Origin: Sinorhizobium sp. B11
Lineage (GTDB): Bacteria; Pseudomonadota; Alphaproteobacteria; Rhizobiales; Rhizobiaceae
Length of the DNA stretch: 64,000 bases
Reading direction: 5' to 3'
Assembly (NCBI GenBank): GCA_039725955.1
Contig: CP091033.1
Location: 1,922,001-1,986,000, forward strand
In this document: piece by piece, positions 11,199 through 20,072 of the stretch
Layout of the letters: each line of letters begins with the position of its first letter
Position numbering within the stretch: position 1 is the first letter of the stretch
Program-made: the position numbers and the translations under genes
Notes under the pieces: model-generated
Database searches by the model: none
What the model was told of the DNA's origin: nothing
What the model saw: only the letters and a program-made list of their open reading frames with translations

Positions 11199-12677
11199 AT
11201 GAAGGGTATCGCCAGCACTGCGCTGAAAAACCTGCAACGACCCGATCTGATCGAGCGCCGCGCGTTTCTCGACGGCAACTGGGCACACCGGCGAGAGACG
11301 CTCAGCGTCATCGATCCGGCAACCGGTGAGCACCTCGCCGATGTCGCGGCCTGCTCGCTCGAAGATGCCGATGCCGCCGTCGATGCCGCGAAAAATGCCT
11401 TTCTCGATTGGCGTGACAGGCTTCCAGTCGAACGGGGCCAGATCCTGCGTTCCTGGAGCAAATTGATGCGTGACAACGCGCAGGACCTTGCTGTCATCAT
11501 GACCGCTGAACAGGGAAAGCCGCTGGCTGAATCGCTTGGGGAGATTTCCTATGCCGCAAACTTTCTCGACTGGTTCGCAGCTGAAGGCGAGCGTGCCTAT
11601 GGCGAAACGATGCCGAGCCACCTGCCGGGCAGCCGCCTTTCCGTGCAGATGCAGCCGCTCGGTGTGACGGTTGCGATCACGCCATGGAATTTTCCCTCTG
11701 CGATGATTACCCGCAAGGCGGGTGCCGCGCTCGCAGCCGGCTGCACCATGATCGTCAAGCCCGCCCCGGAAACACCTTTGTCTGCTCTTGCTCTGGCAAA
11801 GCTTGCTCAAGAGGCTGGGATGCCCGCCGGCGTATTCCAGGTTCTCACCGGGGAGGCGGCCCCGCTTGCGCGCCGCCTGCTCGAACACACGGATGTGCGT
11901 GCCTTTTCCTTCACCGGCTCGACGGAAGTCGGGCGGATCCTGCTGACGCAATCGGCGGCGACTGTGAAGAAGGCCTCGCTCGAGCTTGGCGGCCACGCAC
12001 CTTTCATCCTGTTCGACGATGCCGAGCTTTCCAAGGCTGTAAGGGGCTGTGTGGGCGCAAAATTCGCGACGTCGGGACAGGATTGCCTCGCCGCCAACAG
12101 GATTTACGTCCAGCGTGGGCACTATGATCGTTTCGTCGAAGCCTTCGCCAGGGCGACCATGGAGCTCAACGTCGGTCATGGCCTTGCAGCCGGCACCGAT
12201 ATCGGGCCGATGACGCGCGCTTCGGTTGCTGAAAAATGCCGCCAGCAGATTGCGCAGGCGCTTTCAGCCGGTGCGCGTCTCGTCTGCGGCGGACAGGACA
12301 GCCCGCTTGGCGGCAATTTCGTGACACCGACCGTGCTCGCCGATGTCACTGACGACATGCTGATTGCCCGCGATGAGACCTTCGGCCCGGTCGCGGCGAT
12401 ACTGCCCTTCGATGACGAGCAGGAAGTGCTCGCACGCGCCAATGCCACGGAAATGGGGCTGGCTGCCTACGTCTACACCAACGATCTCAGTCGCGCGATG
12501 CGTCTCACCGACCGGCTCGAATACGGCATGATCGCCGTCAACACACCGAAATTCACCGGCGCCCCGATACCATTCGGCGGCTGGAAACAATCCGGCCTTG
12601 GTCGCGAAGGTTCGCGCCACGGCCTCCTGGAATATCTCGAAGCAAAATATGTCTGCTTCGGCAACCTCGCTGCATGA
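11199..12677 (+). CDS. ssd: NAD(P)-dependent succinate/aspartate-semialdehyde-type dehydrogenase
   Basis: This is a GabD-type aldehyde dehydrogenase of 492 residues. Visible motifs are the cofactor loop TPWNFPSAM (161-169), FTGSTEVGR (238-246), the general base Glu262 in LELGG and the nucleophile Cys296 in SGQDC. TGGAGC precedes the ATG. In the ectoine pathway the transaminase product of 2,4-diaminobutyrate is aspartate semialdehyde, which a dehydrogenase of this type (DoeC/Ssd) oxidises to aspartate. The neighbouring aminotransferase, 13 nt downstream, supports that role. By sequence alone it could equally act on succinate semialdehyde. Confidence 0.85.
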   Translation: MKGIASTALKNLQRPDLIERRAFLDGNWAHRRETLSVIDPATGEHLADVAACSLEDADAAVDAAKNAFLDWRDRLPVERGQILRSWSKLMRDNAQDLAVIMTAEQGKPLAESLGEISYAANFLDWFAAEGERAYGETMPSHLPGSRLSVQMQPLGVTVAITPWNFPSAMITRKAGAALAAGCTMIVKPAPETPLSALALAKLAQEAGMPAGVFQVLTGEAAPLARRLLEHTDVRAFSFTGSTEVGRILLTQSAATVKKASLELGGHAPFILFDDAELSKAVRGCVGAKFATSGQDCLAANRIYVQRGHYDRFVEAFARATMELNVGHGLAAGTDIGPMTRASVAEKCRQQIAQALSAGARLVCGGQDSPLGGNFVTPTVLADVTDDMLIARDETFGPVAAILPFDDEQEVLARANATEMGLAAYVYTNDLSRAMRLTDRLEYGMIAVNTPKFTGAPIPFGGWKQSGLGREGSRHGLLEYLEAKYVCFGNLAA

Positions 12678-12690
12678 AAGGATCCGCGCC

Positions 12691-14094
12691 ATGACCGTCA
12701 ATCCCAATCAGATCGCCGAGATGGACCGTAATTCGGTCCTGCATCCCTTCACGCAGCTCAAGGATTTCGCCAGCGGCAAGATGGGCGATCCGACGATCGT
12801 CGAAACCGGCAAGGGCATCCGCATTCAGGATGCGCACGGCAAGCAGCTGATCGACGGTTTCGCCGGCCTCTACTGCGTCAATATCGGCTATGGCCGTACC
12901 GAGGTCGCCGAGGCCATTTCACGCCAAGCCTATCGCCTCGCCTACTACCACACCTATGCCGCCCACACGACGGATGAGCTCGCGATCCTTTCCGATCGGC
13001 TGGTGAAAATGGCGCCCGGCAAGATGAGCAAGATCTTCTACGGCATGTCGGGCTCCGACGCCAACGAAACGCAAGCCAAGCTCGTCTGGTATTACAGCAA
13101 CCTGCGCGGTAAGCCGAACAAGAAGAAGATTATCTCCCGCGAACGCGGCTATCATGGTTGCAGCGTCGTCTCCGGCTCCATGACCGGCATGAGTTTCTAC
13201 CATGACCATATGGATCTGCCGCGTGCGGGCATTGTCCACACGGGTGCACCGCATTTCTACTGGGGCGCCGAAGCCGGCGAAACGGAACGTGAATTTTCCA
13301 AACGCCGTGCTGACGAGCTCGAAGCCCTGATCCTGCGTGAAGACCCGGACACGATCGGTGCCTTCATCGCCGAACCCGTGCTCGGCACCGGCGGCATCAC
13401 GCCGCCGCCACAGGGCTATTGGGAGGAGATACAGAAGATCCTCAAGAAATACGACATCCTGCTCATTGCCGACGAAGTCATTACCGGTTTCGGACGTACC
13501 GGCTCGATGTTCGGATCGCAGCATTACGGCATCGAACCCGACCTGATCACCGTCGCCAAGGGTCTCACCTCCGCCTATTTTCCGCTGTCGGGCGCAATCG
13601 TCGGCGAAAAGGTCTACAAGGTGATGGAAGAAGGGGCTGATCGCGTCGGCTCTTTCTCGCATGGCTACACTTATTCCGGTCACCCGATCGGCGCCGCAGC
13701 GGCGAACGCCGTTCTCGACATCGTCGAGAAGGAGGATCTGCCGGGGAATGCCCGCACCGTCGGTAGCTATTTCCAGGAGCAGCTGAAGACCAAGTTTGCT
13801 CAGCTCCCGATCGTGGGTGAAGTGCGAGGCGTCGGCCTGATGGGCGCAATCGAATTCGTGGCCGATCGGGAAAGAAAGACGCGCTTTGCGCCCGGCATGA
13901 CTGTCGGTGCACGGATCTCGAAGGCGGCGCGCAGTCGGGGGCTGATTGCCCGTGCCATGCCGCATGGCGATATCCTGGGTTTTGCCCCGCCGCTCGTCAC
14001 GACGAAGGACGAAGTCGACGAAATCATCACTATTGCTGAATCCGCCGTCCGCTCCGTGATGGACGAATTGATCAAGGCTGGCGAGAAGATCTGA
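12691..14094 (+). CDS. atf: Class III PLP-dependent aminotransferase, probable diaminobutyrate transaminase
   Basis: The protein is 467 residues of fold-type I aminotransferase. It shows SGSDANETQAK (cofactor phosphate region, 120-130), the pyridine-binding Asp261 in LIADEVITGFGRTG and the Schiff-base Lys290 in TVAKGLTSAY. The start at 12691 follows AAAGGATCC; the longer open frame upstream only overlaps ssd. In ectoine catabolism this position (Atf/DoeD) transaminates L-2,4-diaminobutyrate to aspartate beta-semialdehyde for the upstream dehydrogenase. The family also includes putrescine- and beta-alanine-pyruvate transaminases, so the substrate rests on context. Confidence 0.85.
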   Translation: MTVNPNQIAEMDRNSVLHPFTQLKDFASGKMGDPTIVETGKGIRIQDAHGKQLIDGFAGLYCVNIGYGRTEVAEAISRQAYRLAYYHTYAAHTTDELAILSDRLVKMAPGKMSKIFYGMSGSDANETQAKLVWYYSNLRGKPNKKKIISRERGYHGCSVVSGSMTGMSFYHDHMDLPRAGIVHTGAPHFYWGAEAGETEREFSKRRADELEALILREDPDTIGAFIAEPVLGTGGITPPPQGYWEEIQKILKKYDILLIADEVITGFGRTGSMFGSQHYGIEPDLITVAKGLTSAYFPLSGAIVGEKVYKVMEEGADRVGSFSHGYTYSGHPIGAAAANAVLDIVEKEDLPGNARTVGSYFQEQLKTKFAQLPIVGEVRGVGLMGAIEFVADRERKTRFAPGMTVGARISKAARSRGLIARAMPHGDILGFAPPLVTTKDEVDEIITIAESAVRSVMDELIKAGEKI

Positions 14095-14108
14095 TGGAAG
14101 CATGGCCG

Positions 14109-14131
14109 GCGGGCGAGAAACTCTCGCCCGC
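14109..14131 (+). terminator. Perfect 10-bp hairpin after atf
   Basis: GCGGGCGAGA and TCTCGCCCGC form a perfect 10-bp stem with a 3-nt loop, starting 14 nt after the atf stop. No T-run follows, so it is not a textbook Rho-independent terminator. It may still end ssd-atf transcription or protect the 3' end before enuR. Confidence 0.5.
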
Positions 14132-14163
14132 AACTGCCGATCTGCGAGCAAAGTCGAGATGAT

Positions 14164-14188
14164 CGTGATTATTTCTGAAGCAATCACG
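14164..14188. promoter_or_regulatory. Inverted repeat upstream of enuR, candidate operator
   Basis: CGTGATT and AATCACG are perfect 7-nt arms around an 11-nt spacer, about 84 nt before the enuR start. A second imperfect repeat (GCGCTTC / GAAGCG) follows at about 14201-14227. The position suits autoregulation by EnuR, but no binding evidence exists here. Confidence 0.4.
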
Positions 14189-14271
14189 GCTCGACATGCA
14201 AAGCGCTTCATCTTTTCAGAAGAAGCGTGCATAATGTCATGAAATGATCGTCCTCAAAACGAGACAATTTC

Positions 14272-15720
14272 ATGCGCCGTCAAGCCAATCCGCTAAACAC
14301 TTCTCCGACTACGGCGACGAAGCCGGTGGTCTGGCGACCAAGCCTCGCCAAGCAAAAAGGCGAGACGAAGCATGCAGTACTCACCGAGCGCATCATCGCC
14401 GATATCGATGCCGGTGTGCTCAAGCCAATGGATCGCATGCCGACGCATCGCGATCTTGCGCGTGAACTTGGCCTTTCCGTCCAGACCGTCAGCCTCTCCT
14501 ACAAGGAGGCTGAACGGCTCGGCTATCTGAGCGGTGAGATCGGTCGCGGCACTTTCGTGAAGACACGGGTTACGGACCGGGCCGGGCGCATGATGCTTGA
14601 TCATAGCGCCAACGAGGTGCTCGATCTTTCCATTATCCGCGGCGTCTATCTCGATGCACATGAGACCGCATCGCGCGAGATTCTTCGTGAGCTCGCCGAT
14701 GGCGACAATGCGAGCTTCATGCGCCCGTGCCGCCCCGTCGCAGGCCTTGATCACCACCGGGAAACGGCGCGCGCCTGGTTGCGCATGCTCGGGGTCACTG
14801 CCGGGGTAGAGCGCATCCTCGTCACCAATGGTGCTGCCCATGCCATTTTTCTCGCCTTAAGCTGCATTGTCCGCTCCGGCGATATCGTCTTGTGTGAGAA
14901 TCTCACCGATCACGGCATCATCGGGCTTTCGAACGTCCTTGGCTTCAGCCTGAAGGGTTTGCCGACAGACAATGAGGGCATTTTACCCGATGCGTTGGAG
15001 GCCGTTTGTGCTGCAGGCGGTGTCCGAGCCCTGGTGCTGATCCCGACCCTCAATAATCCGACGGGTCATGTCACGGGCGCGGCCCGCAGGAGCGAGATAG
15101 CCGTGATTGCGGCGCGATATGGCCTCTTCGTCATCGAAGATGAGGTCTATCGCCCATTGATCGAGGAAGACCTGCCGTCGATCACTGAGATGCTGCCCGA
15201 CCTCGGCTTCTTCGTCACGAGCTTCACCAAAGCGGTGCTGACGGGGTTGCGCGTTGGCTATCTCGTTGTTCCACCCGCCTATTCCATTCGCGCCGCCTCG
15301 ATCCTGCGTGTCTCGAGCTGGAGCGGGACCTATCTAACCGGCGAAATCGCCACGCGTTGGGTCGAGAACGGCACGGCTCAGCGGTTGGTCGAAATCCAGC
15401 GTGACGAAGCGCGAGCGCGCCAAGCTATCGCCAGTGAAATCCTCGGAGACCATATCGCCTCCAGTCATCCGCTCTCGCTCTGCGCCTGGCTCAAAGTTCC
15501 GCCGTACTGGACCGAGGACGGGCTGGTCCGTTCACTGACCAACCAGAATGTCGCGGTCACGCCGTCCGAACCCTTCATTGCCGGACCCGGCCATGGCGGC
15601 GGCATTCGCATCTGTCTGGGCGGACGCATGAACCATGCAAGCCTGGCCAGGGCACTGACGATCGTACGGCAGGCCTTCGAGCAATTGCCACCGGTCTATG
15701 ACATCGGTGCCATCGGATAG
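14272..15720 (+). CDS. enuR: MocR/GntR-type PLP-binding regulator of ectoine utilisation
   Basis: This 482-residue chimera has an N-terminal GntR winged helix (about residues 35-100, with MPTHRDLARELGLSVQTVS) joined to an aminotransferase-I-like domain. PLP-site features are NNPTG (261-265), Asp290 in VIEDEVYRP and the Schiff-base Lys320 in SFTKAVLTGLRVGY. EnuR is known as a PLP-dependent regulator of ectoine catabolic genes that senses diaminobutyrate-type intermediates. The gene lies at the head of eutBCDE-ehuBCDA with a 68-nt gap to eutB. The start at 14272 has only a weak ribosome site, so a slightly shorter protein is possible. Confidence 0.9.
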   Translation: MRRQANPLNTSPTTATKPVVWRPSLAKQKGETKHAVLTERIIADIDAGVLKPMDRMPTHRDLARELGLSVQTVSLSYKEAERLGYLSGEIGRGTFVKTRVTDRAGRMMLDHSANEVLDLSIIRGVYLDAHETASREILRELADGDNASFMRPCRPVAGLDHHRETARAWLRMLGVTAGVERILVTNGAAHAIFLALSCIVRSGDIVLCENLTDHGIIGLSNVLGFSLKGLPTDNEGILPDALEAVCAAGGVRALVLIPTLNNPTGHVTGAARRSEIAVIAARYGLFVIEDEVYRPLIEEDLPSITEMLPDLGFFVTSFTKAVLTGLRVGYLVVPPAYSIRAASILRVSSWSGTYLTGEIATRWVENGTAQRLVEIQRDEARARQAIASEILGDHIASSHPLSLCAWLKVPPYWTEDGLVRSLTNQNVAVTPSEPFIAGPGHGGGIRICLGGRMNHASLARALTIVRQAFEQLPPVYDIGAIG

Positions 15721-15734
15721 AGTCCGCCCAAGAC

Positions 15735-15772
15735 AATCATTGAATCATTACAATAAAATAATTGACATGATT
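15735..15772. promoter_or_regulatory. Candidate EnuR operator and promoter ahead of eutB
   Basis: This AT-rich island between enuR and eutB carries AATCAT (15735-15740) and ATGATT (15767-15772) as inverted arms. Matching TGAA and TTGAC extend them inward with a one-base offset. TTGACA at 15762-15767 could be a -35 element, although no good -10 follows at 17 nt. A dedicated eut-ehu promoter here is inferred. Confidence 0.4.
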
Positions 15773-15788
15773 TTACTTCGCTCTCAAC

Positions 15789-16808
15789 ATGACAATCATG
15801 AAGAGCGAATTCCTGTCCAGATCGACCGAAGAAAAGGTGCTGCCAGTCACACTGGCGGACATCAAGCGGGCTGCCGCCCGCATCTTCGGCCGGGTGACGC
15901 GCACGTCGCTCGTTTACTCCGGTTCTCTGTCTGAGCGCACCGGCCAGCCCGTCCATCTCAAGCTCGAGACACGCCAGCCGATCGGCGCATTCAAGCTGCG
16001 CGGCGCGATGAACGCGATCCTCTCGCTGGATGACGCGGCACGCAAGCGTGGTCTCGTCACTGCCTCGACAGGCAATCACGGTCGCGCCGTCGCCTATGCC
16101 GCACGCGAACTCGGCGTTCCCGCCACCATCTGCATGTCATCGCTCGTTCCCGTCAACAAAGTCGAAGCGATCCGAGCGCTCGGCGCCGAGATCCGCATCA
16201 TCGGCACATCGCAGGACGATGCCCAGGTGGAAGCCGAGCGCCTGACCGCGAGCCGTGGCCTCACGCCGATCCCGCCCTTCGACGATGCGGACGTCGTTGC
16301 CGGTCAAGGCACGATCGGCCTCGAAATTGTCGAGGACCTTCCCGATTTCGCAACCGTGCTCGTGCCTCTTTCCGGCGGTGGTCTTGCTGGCGGCGTTGCC
16401 GTTGCCATCAAGGCCTTGAAGCCGCAAGCTCGCGTCATCGGTATATCGATGGAGCGTGGCGCGGCTATGCATGCGGCGATCGCCGCCGGCAAGCCTGTCG
16501 CGATCCGAGAGGAGGAAACGCTGGCGGATTCGCTGGGCGGCGGCATCGGTCTTTCAAACCATGTGACCTTCACGCTTTGCCGCGATCTGCTCGACGATAT
16601 CGTCCTTCTCACTGAAGACGAGATCGCCGAGGGGATCCGACATGCGGCGCGACAGGAGGACATGACCGTCGAGGGTGCCGGCGCGGTCGGTATTGCCGCC
16701 ATACTCGCAAACAAGATCGCAGTTTCCGGCCCTGCCGCTCTCATCATCTCAGGCGGCAACATTGACCCGGCCCTGCACCAGAGAATCCTCGCGGAGGCTG
16801 CCACATGA
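15789..16808 (+). CDS. eutB: Threonine-dehydratase-like PLP enzyme of hydroxyectoine utilisation
   Basis: This is a 339-residue fold-type II PLP enzyme. It has the Schiff-base Lys69 in IGAFKLRGA, STGNHGRAVAYAA (substrate/Asn loop) and the glycine-rich phosphate cup SGGGLAGG. The length and motifs match serine/threonine dehydratases, and the context identifies EutB, which with EutA and EutC is proposed to convert hydroxyectoine to ectoine. The first ATG lies close to the candidate operator; ATG at 15798 is an alternative. The stop overlaps the eutC start by 4 nt (ATGA), indicating coupled translation. The usual partner eutA is not found. Confidence 0.88.
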   Translation: MTIMKSEFLSRSTEEKVLPVTLADIKRAAARIFGRVTRTSLVYSGSLSERTGQPVHLKLETRQPIGAFKLRGAMNAILSLDDAARKRGLVTASTGNHGRAVAYAARELGVPATICMSSLVPVNKVEAIRALGAEIRIIGTSQDDAQVEAERLTASRGLTPIPPFDDADVVAGQGTIGLEIVEDLPDFATVLVPLSGGGLAGGVAVAIKALKPQARVIGISMERGAAMHAAIAAGKPVAIREEETLADSLGGGIGLSNHVTFTLCRDLLDDIVLLTEDEIAEGIRHAARQEDMTVEGAGAVGIAAILANKIAVSGPAALIISGGNIDPALHQRILAEAAT

Positions 16809-17818
16809 GCCGCATCAGCATTCTGATGGAAAAAGACCTTCGCGCTGTCGTCAAGCTCGATGTCTCCGCGGTCGATTGTGTCGAACAGGCCTTCGCTGCG
16901 CTCGCGACCAAAGCCGTTGCCATGCCGCCGATCCTGCGCCTCGACATTCCGGAGTTTCGTGGCGAGGTGGACGTCAAGACGGCCTATGTGCCGGGTTTCG
17001 ACGGTTTCGCCATTAAGGTCAGCCCCGGATTCTTCGATAATCCCAAGATCGGCCTGCCAAGCCTCAACGGACTGATGATCCTGTTGAGCGCGAAGACCGG
17101 GCTGGTCGAAGCCCTTCTTCTCGACAGTGGCTATCTGACGGATGTGCGCACGGCAGCGGCCGGTGCGGTCGCCGCACGCCATCTGTCGCGTGAAGACGCC
17201 CGCGTTGCCACGATCTTCGGTGCAGGCATGCAGGCGCGACTGCAGCTTGAAGCTCTCATGCTTGTACGACCGATCAAATCGGCCCGGATCTGGGCACGCG
17301 ACCGCGCAAAGGCCAAGACGCTTGCTTCAGACTTCGCTCGCGACCACGCGATCGAGGTCGCCGCCATTGCCGATCCGCGTGAAGCCATCCGAGGCGCGAA
17401 TATCGTTGTCACGACGACACCGGCAGAAAAACCGATCCTGATGGCCGAATGGCTTGAACCCGGTCAGCATCTGACAGCAATGGGGTCGGACGCAGAGCAC
17501 AAGAACGAGATCGACCCCGCCGTCTTTGCTCGCGCCGCTTACGTTGCAGATCGGCTCTCGCAGACCCGCATTCTCGGCGAACTGCACCATGCCATCAAGG
17601 CCGGCGCAGTGACGCTGGACCAGCAGTTTGCCGAACTCGGAACCGTGATCGCCGGCACGGCGGTCGGTCGGTCGAGCGCAGACGACATAACCTTCGCAGA
17701 CCTCACAGGCACAGGCGTGCAGGACACTGCCATCGCCAATCTGGCACTTGCCCGCGCAAGAGACGCAGGAAGCGGCCGGACGATCGAAAACGACATCAAA
17801 ATGGGAGATGCAGCGTGA
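16805..17818 (+). CDS. eutC: Ornithine cyclodeaminase/mu-crystallin family protein EutC
   Basis: This 337-residue protein of the ornithine cyclodeaminase family has substrate-side Lys71 in FAIKVSPG, the conserved TDVRTAAAGAVAARHL segment and a Rossmann NAD site at IFGAGMQARLQLEAL (about 137-151). In hydroxyectoine-degrading bacteria EutC acts with EutA and EutB in the proposed conversion of hydroxyectoine to ectoine. It overlaps eutB by ATGA and eutD by GTGA, so eutBCD is one translationally coupled unit. Confidence 0.88.
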   Translation: MSRISILMEKDLRAVVKLDVSAVDCVEQAFAALATKAVAMPPILRLDIPEFRGEVDVKTAYVPGFDGFAIKVSPGFFDNPKIGLPSLNGLMILLSAKTGLVEALLLDSGYLTDVRTAAAGAVAARHLSREDARVATIFGAGMQARLQLEALMLVRPIKSARIWARDRAKAKTLASDFARDHAIEVAAIADPREAIRGANIVVTTTPAEKPILMAEWLEPGQHLTAMGSDAEHKNEIDPAVFARAAYVADRLSQTRILGELHHAIKAGAVTLDQQFAELGTVIAGTAVGRSSADDITFADLTGTGVQDTAIANLALARARDAGSGRTIENDIKMGDAA

Positions 17819-18993
17819 GCGTGACGCTGAATTTTACGCGCGAGGAATATGCCGCGCGCTTGTCGAAGACCCGTCAGGCGATGGAAAAGGCGGGGATCGA
17901 TCTCCTGATCGTCACCGATCCGTCCAACATGCACTGGCTCACCGGCTATGATGGCTGGTCCTTCTATGTGCATCAATGCGTTCTGGTGCCGCCGAGCGGC
18001 GAGCCGATCTGGTACGGTCGCAAGCAGGATGCCAATGGCGCCAAGCGCACCGCCTATCTGAACCATGACAATATCATCGGCTACCCGGATCACTACGTCC
18101 AGTCGACCGAGCGCCACCCGATGGATCTCCTGGCGCAGATCATCGATGAGCGGAAATGGTCGAGCCTGACTGTCGGCGTCGAGATGGACAACTACTACTT
18201 CTCGGCCGCCGCCTTCGCGTCTCTGCAAAAGCATCTGCCCAATGCCCGCTTCAAGGATGCGGCGGGTCTCGTCAACTGGCAGCGCGCGGTCAAGAGCTCG
18301 ACCGAGCTCGACTATATGCGCAAGGCGGGCAAGATCGTCGAGCTGATGCACAAGCGCATTGTCGAGGTCGTCGAGCCCGGCTTGCGCAAATGCGATCTCG
18401 TCGCCGAAATCTATGACGCAGGCATTCGCGGGACGCACGAATTCGGCGGTGACTATCCGGCGATCGTGCCGTTGCTGCCATCGGGTGCGGACGCTTCCGC
18501 GCCACACCTGACCTGGGATGACAAGCCGATGCGCTCGGGCGAAGGGACGTTCTTCGAGATCGCCGGCGCCTATAAACGCTACCACTGCCCGCTTTCGCGC
18601 ACCGTGTTTCTCGGCAAGCCGACCCAAGCCTTTCTCGATGCGGAAAAGGCGACGCTCGAAGGCATGGAAGCGGGCCTGTCCGCAGCAAGGCCGGGCAATA
18701 GCTGCGAGGACATTGCCAACGCCTTCTTCGCCGTTCTGAAGAAATACGGGATCATCAAGGACAACCGCACCGGCTATCCGATCGGTCTCTCCTATCCGCC
18801 GGACTGGGGCGAACGCACCATGAGCCTGCGCCCGGGCGACCGCACGGAACTGAAGCCTGGCATGACCTTCCATTTCATGACCGGTCTCTGGCTCGAGGAC
18901 ATGGGGCTCGAAATCACCGAAAGCATTGCGATCACCGAAACAGGCGTGGAATGCCTGTCAAACGTGCCGCGCCAATTGTTCGTGAAGGGCTGA
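17815..18993 (+). CDS. eutD: Ectoine hydrolase, M24 peptidase/creatinase family
   Basis: The enzyme (EutD/DoeA) opens the ectoine ring to give N-acetylated 2,4-diaminobutyrate. The 392-residue protein has the creatinase-like N-terminal domain (GIDLLIVTDPSNMHWLTGYD) and the pita-bread C-terminal domain (FFEIAGAYKRYHCPLSRTVF, GLSYPPDWGE, GMTFHFMTGLW, MGLEITESIAIT). It starts with GTG inside the eutC stop. eutE follows after 4 nt and performs the next step. The assignment rests on family plus the tightly matching gene order. Confidence 0.9.
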   Translation: MSVTLNFTREEYAARLSKTRQAMEKAGIDLLIVTDPSNMHWLTGYDGWSFYVHQCVLVPPSGEPIWYGRKQDANGAKRTAYLNHDNIIGYPDHYVQSTERHPMDLLAQIIDERKWSSLTVGVEMDNYYFSAAAFASLQKHLPNARFKDAAGLVNWQRAVKSSTELDYMRKAGKIVELMHKRIVEVVEPGLRKCDLVAEIYDAGIRGTHEFGGDYPAIVPLLPSGADASAPHLTWDDKPMRSGEGTFFEIAGAYKRYHCPLSRTVFLGKPTQAFLDAEKATLEGMEAGLSAARPGNSCEDIANAFFAVLKKYGIIKDNRTGYPIGLSYPPDWGERTMSLRPGDRTELKPGMTFHFMTGLWLEDMGLEITESIAITETGVECLSNVPRQLFVKG

Positions 18994-18997
18994 TGGG

Positions 18998-20011
18998 ATG
19001 CTGACCGGCACGCCTCGTCCCTCGCCAATCGCCCCTTCCGTCGATTTCGACGCGAAGGGCGTGCAGCACGGGCATTTGCGCCTACCCTACAGCCGCGATG
19101 ACAGCGCCTGGGGTTCGATCATGATCCCGGTCTGCGTCATCGCCAATGGCGAAGGCCCGACCGCTCTACTGACCGGCGCCAATCATGGCGACGAATACGA
19201 AGGACCAGCCGCCCTCTTCGAGTTGGCGCAATCGCTCGATCCTTCGGAGGTCAACGGACGCATCATCATAGTCCCGGCGCTCAATTACCCGGCGTTCCGG
19301 GCCGGTACACGCACATCGCCGATCGATCGCGGAAATCTGAACCGCAGCTTTCCAGGTCGCCCGGATGGCACGGTAACGGAGAAGATCGCCGATTACGTGA
19401 CACGTCACTTGATCCCGGTAGCCGACATCGTGCTCGACTTCCATTCCGGCGGCAGGACGCTCGACTTCCTCCCCTATGCCGCAGCCCACGAACTGCCCGA
19501 CAAGGATCAGGAAGCGCGTTGTTTTGAAGCGGTGGCGGCGTTCGCTGCCCCCTATTCAATGAGGATGCTGGAGATCGATGCTGTCGGCATGCTGGATACG
19601 ACGGTCGAGGAAATGGGAAAGACTTTCGTCACCACCGAGCTTGGCGGGGCGGGCACGGCAAGTGCGCGTACGATCGAGATCGCGCGGAAGGGCAGCCTCA
19701 ATCTCCTGCGCCATGCCGGAATCCTGACGGGCGCGCCCGACGCTCGACCGACCCGCTGGCTGGATATGCCATCGGACGACTGCTTCACCTTTGCCGAGGA
19801 CGACGGACTTATCGCCTTTGCCCTTGATCTGGGCGAGCCGGTCAAAAGGAACGAAATCGTCGCCCGCGTGTATTCCGTAGGGAAGACAGGTGTTGCGCCA
19901 ATCGAATACCGCGCCGCCATGGACGGCGTGCTCGCGGCCCGCCATGTGCCCGGCCTGATCAAAGCCGGCGACTGCCTTTCCGTCATCGCAACGATCACGG
20001 AGAAAACCTGA
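18998..20011 (+). CDS. eutE: N-acetyl-diaminobutyrate deacetylase, AstE/AspA family
   Basis: EutE/DoeB removes the acetyl group from N-alpha-acetyl-2,4-diaminobutyrate to give diaminobutyrate. The 337-residue zinc enzyme shows metal ligands His63 and Glu66 in TGANHGDEYEG, His149 in LDFHSGG and the substrate-anchoring GNLNRSFPG (112-120). These are the succinylglutamate desuccinylase/aspartoacylase signatures. It lies 4 nt after eutD. Its product is the substrate proposed for Atf and a known type of inducer for EnuR. Confidence 0.9.
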   Translation: MLTGTPRPSPIAPSVDFDAKGVQHGHLRLPYSRDDSAWGSIMIPVCVIANGEGPTALLTGANHGDEYEGPAALFELAQSLDPSEVNGRIIIVPALNYPAFRAGTRTSPIDRGNLNRSFPGRPDGTVTEKIADYVTRHLIPVADIVLDFHSGGRTLDFLPYAAAHELPDKDQEARCFEAVAAFAAPYSMRMLEIDAVGMLDTTVEEMGKTFVTTELGGAGTASARTIEIARKGSLNLLRHAGILTGAPDARPTRWLDMPSDDCFTFAEDDGLIAFALDLGEPVKRNEIVARVYSVGKTGVAPIEYRAAMDGVLAARHVPGLIKAGDCLSVIATITEKT

Positions 20012-20072
20012 CCAGACGAAAGACGTGAGATCCGAAAACGGACCACAAAACCTTAACCAGAGGAGAATTCGA

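Noticed and set aside
12919..14232. 437-codon minus-strand frame opposite the aminotransferase
   Set aside because: Antisense to a gene with intact PLP motifs; the translation has no recognisable domain.
17539..18873. 444-codon minus-strand frame opposite eutD
   Set aside because: Antisense to the ectoine hydrolase gene, whose motifs and overlaps are convincing.
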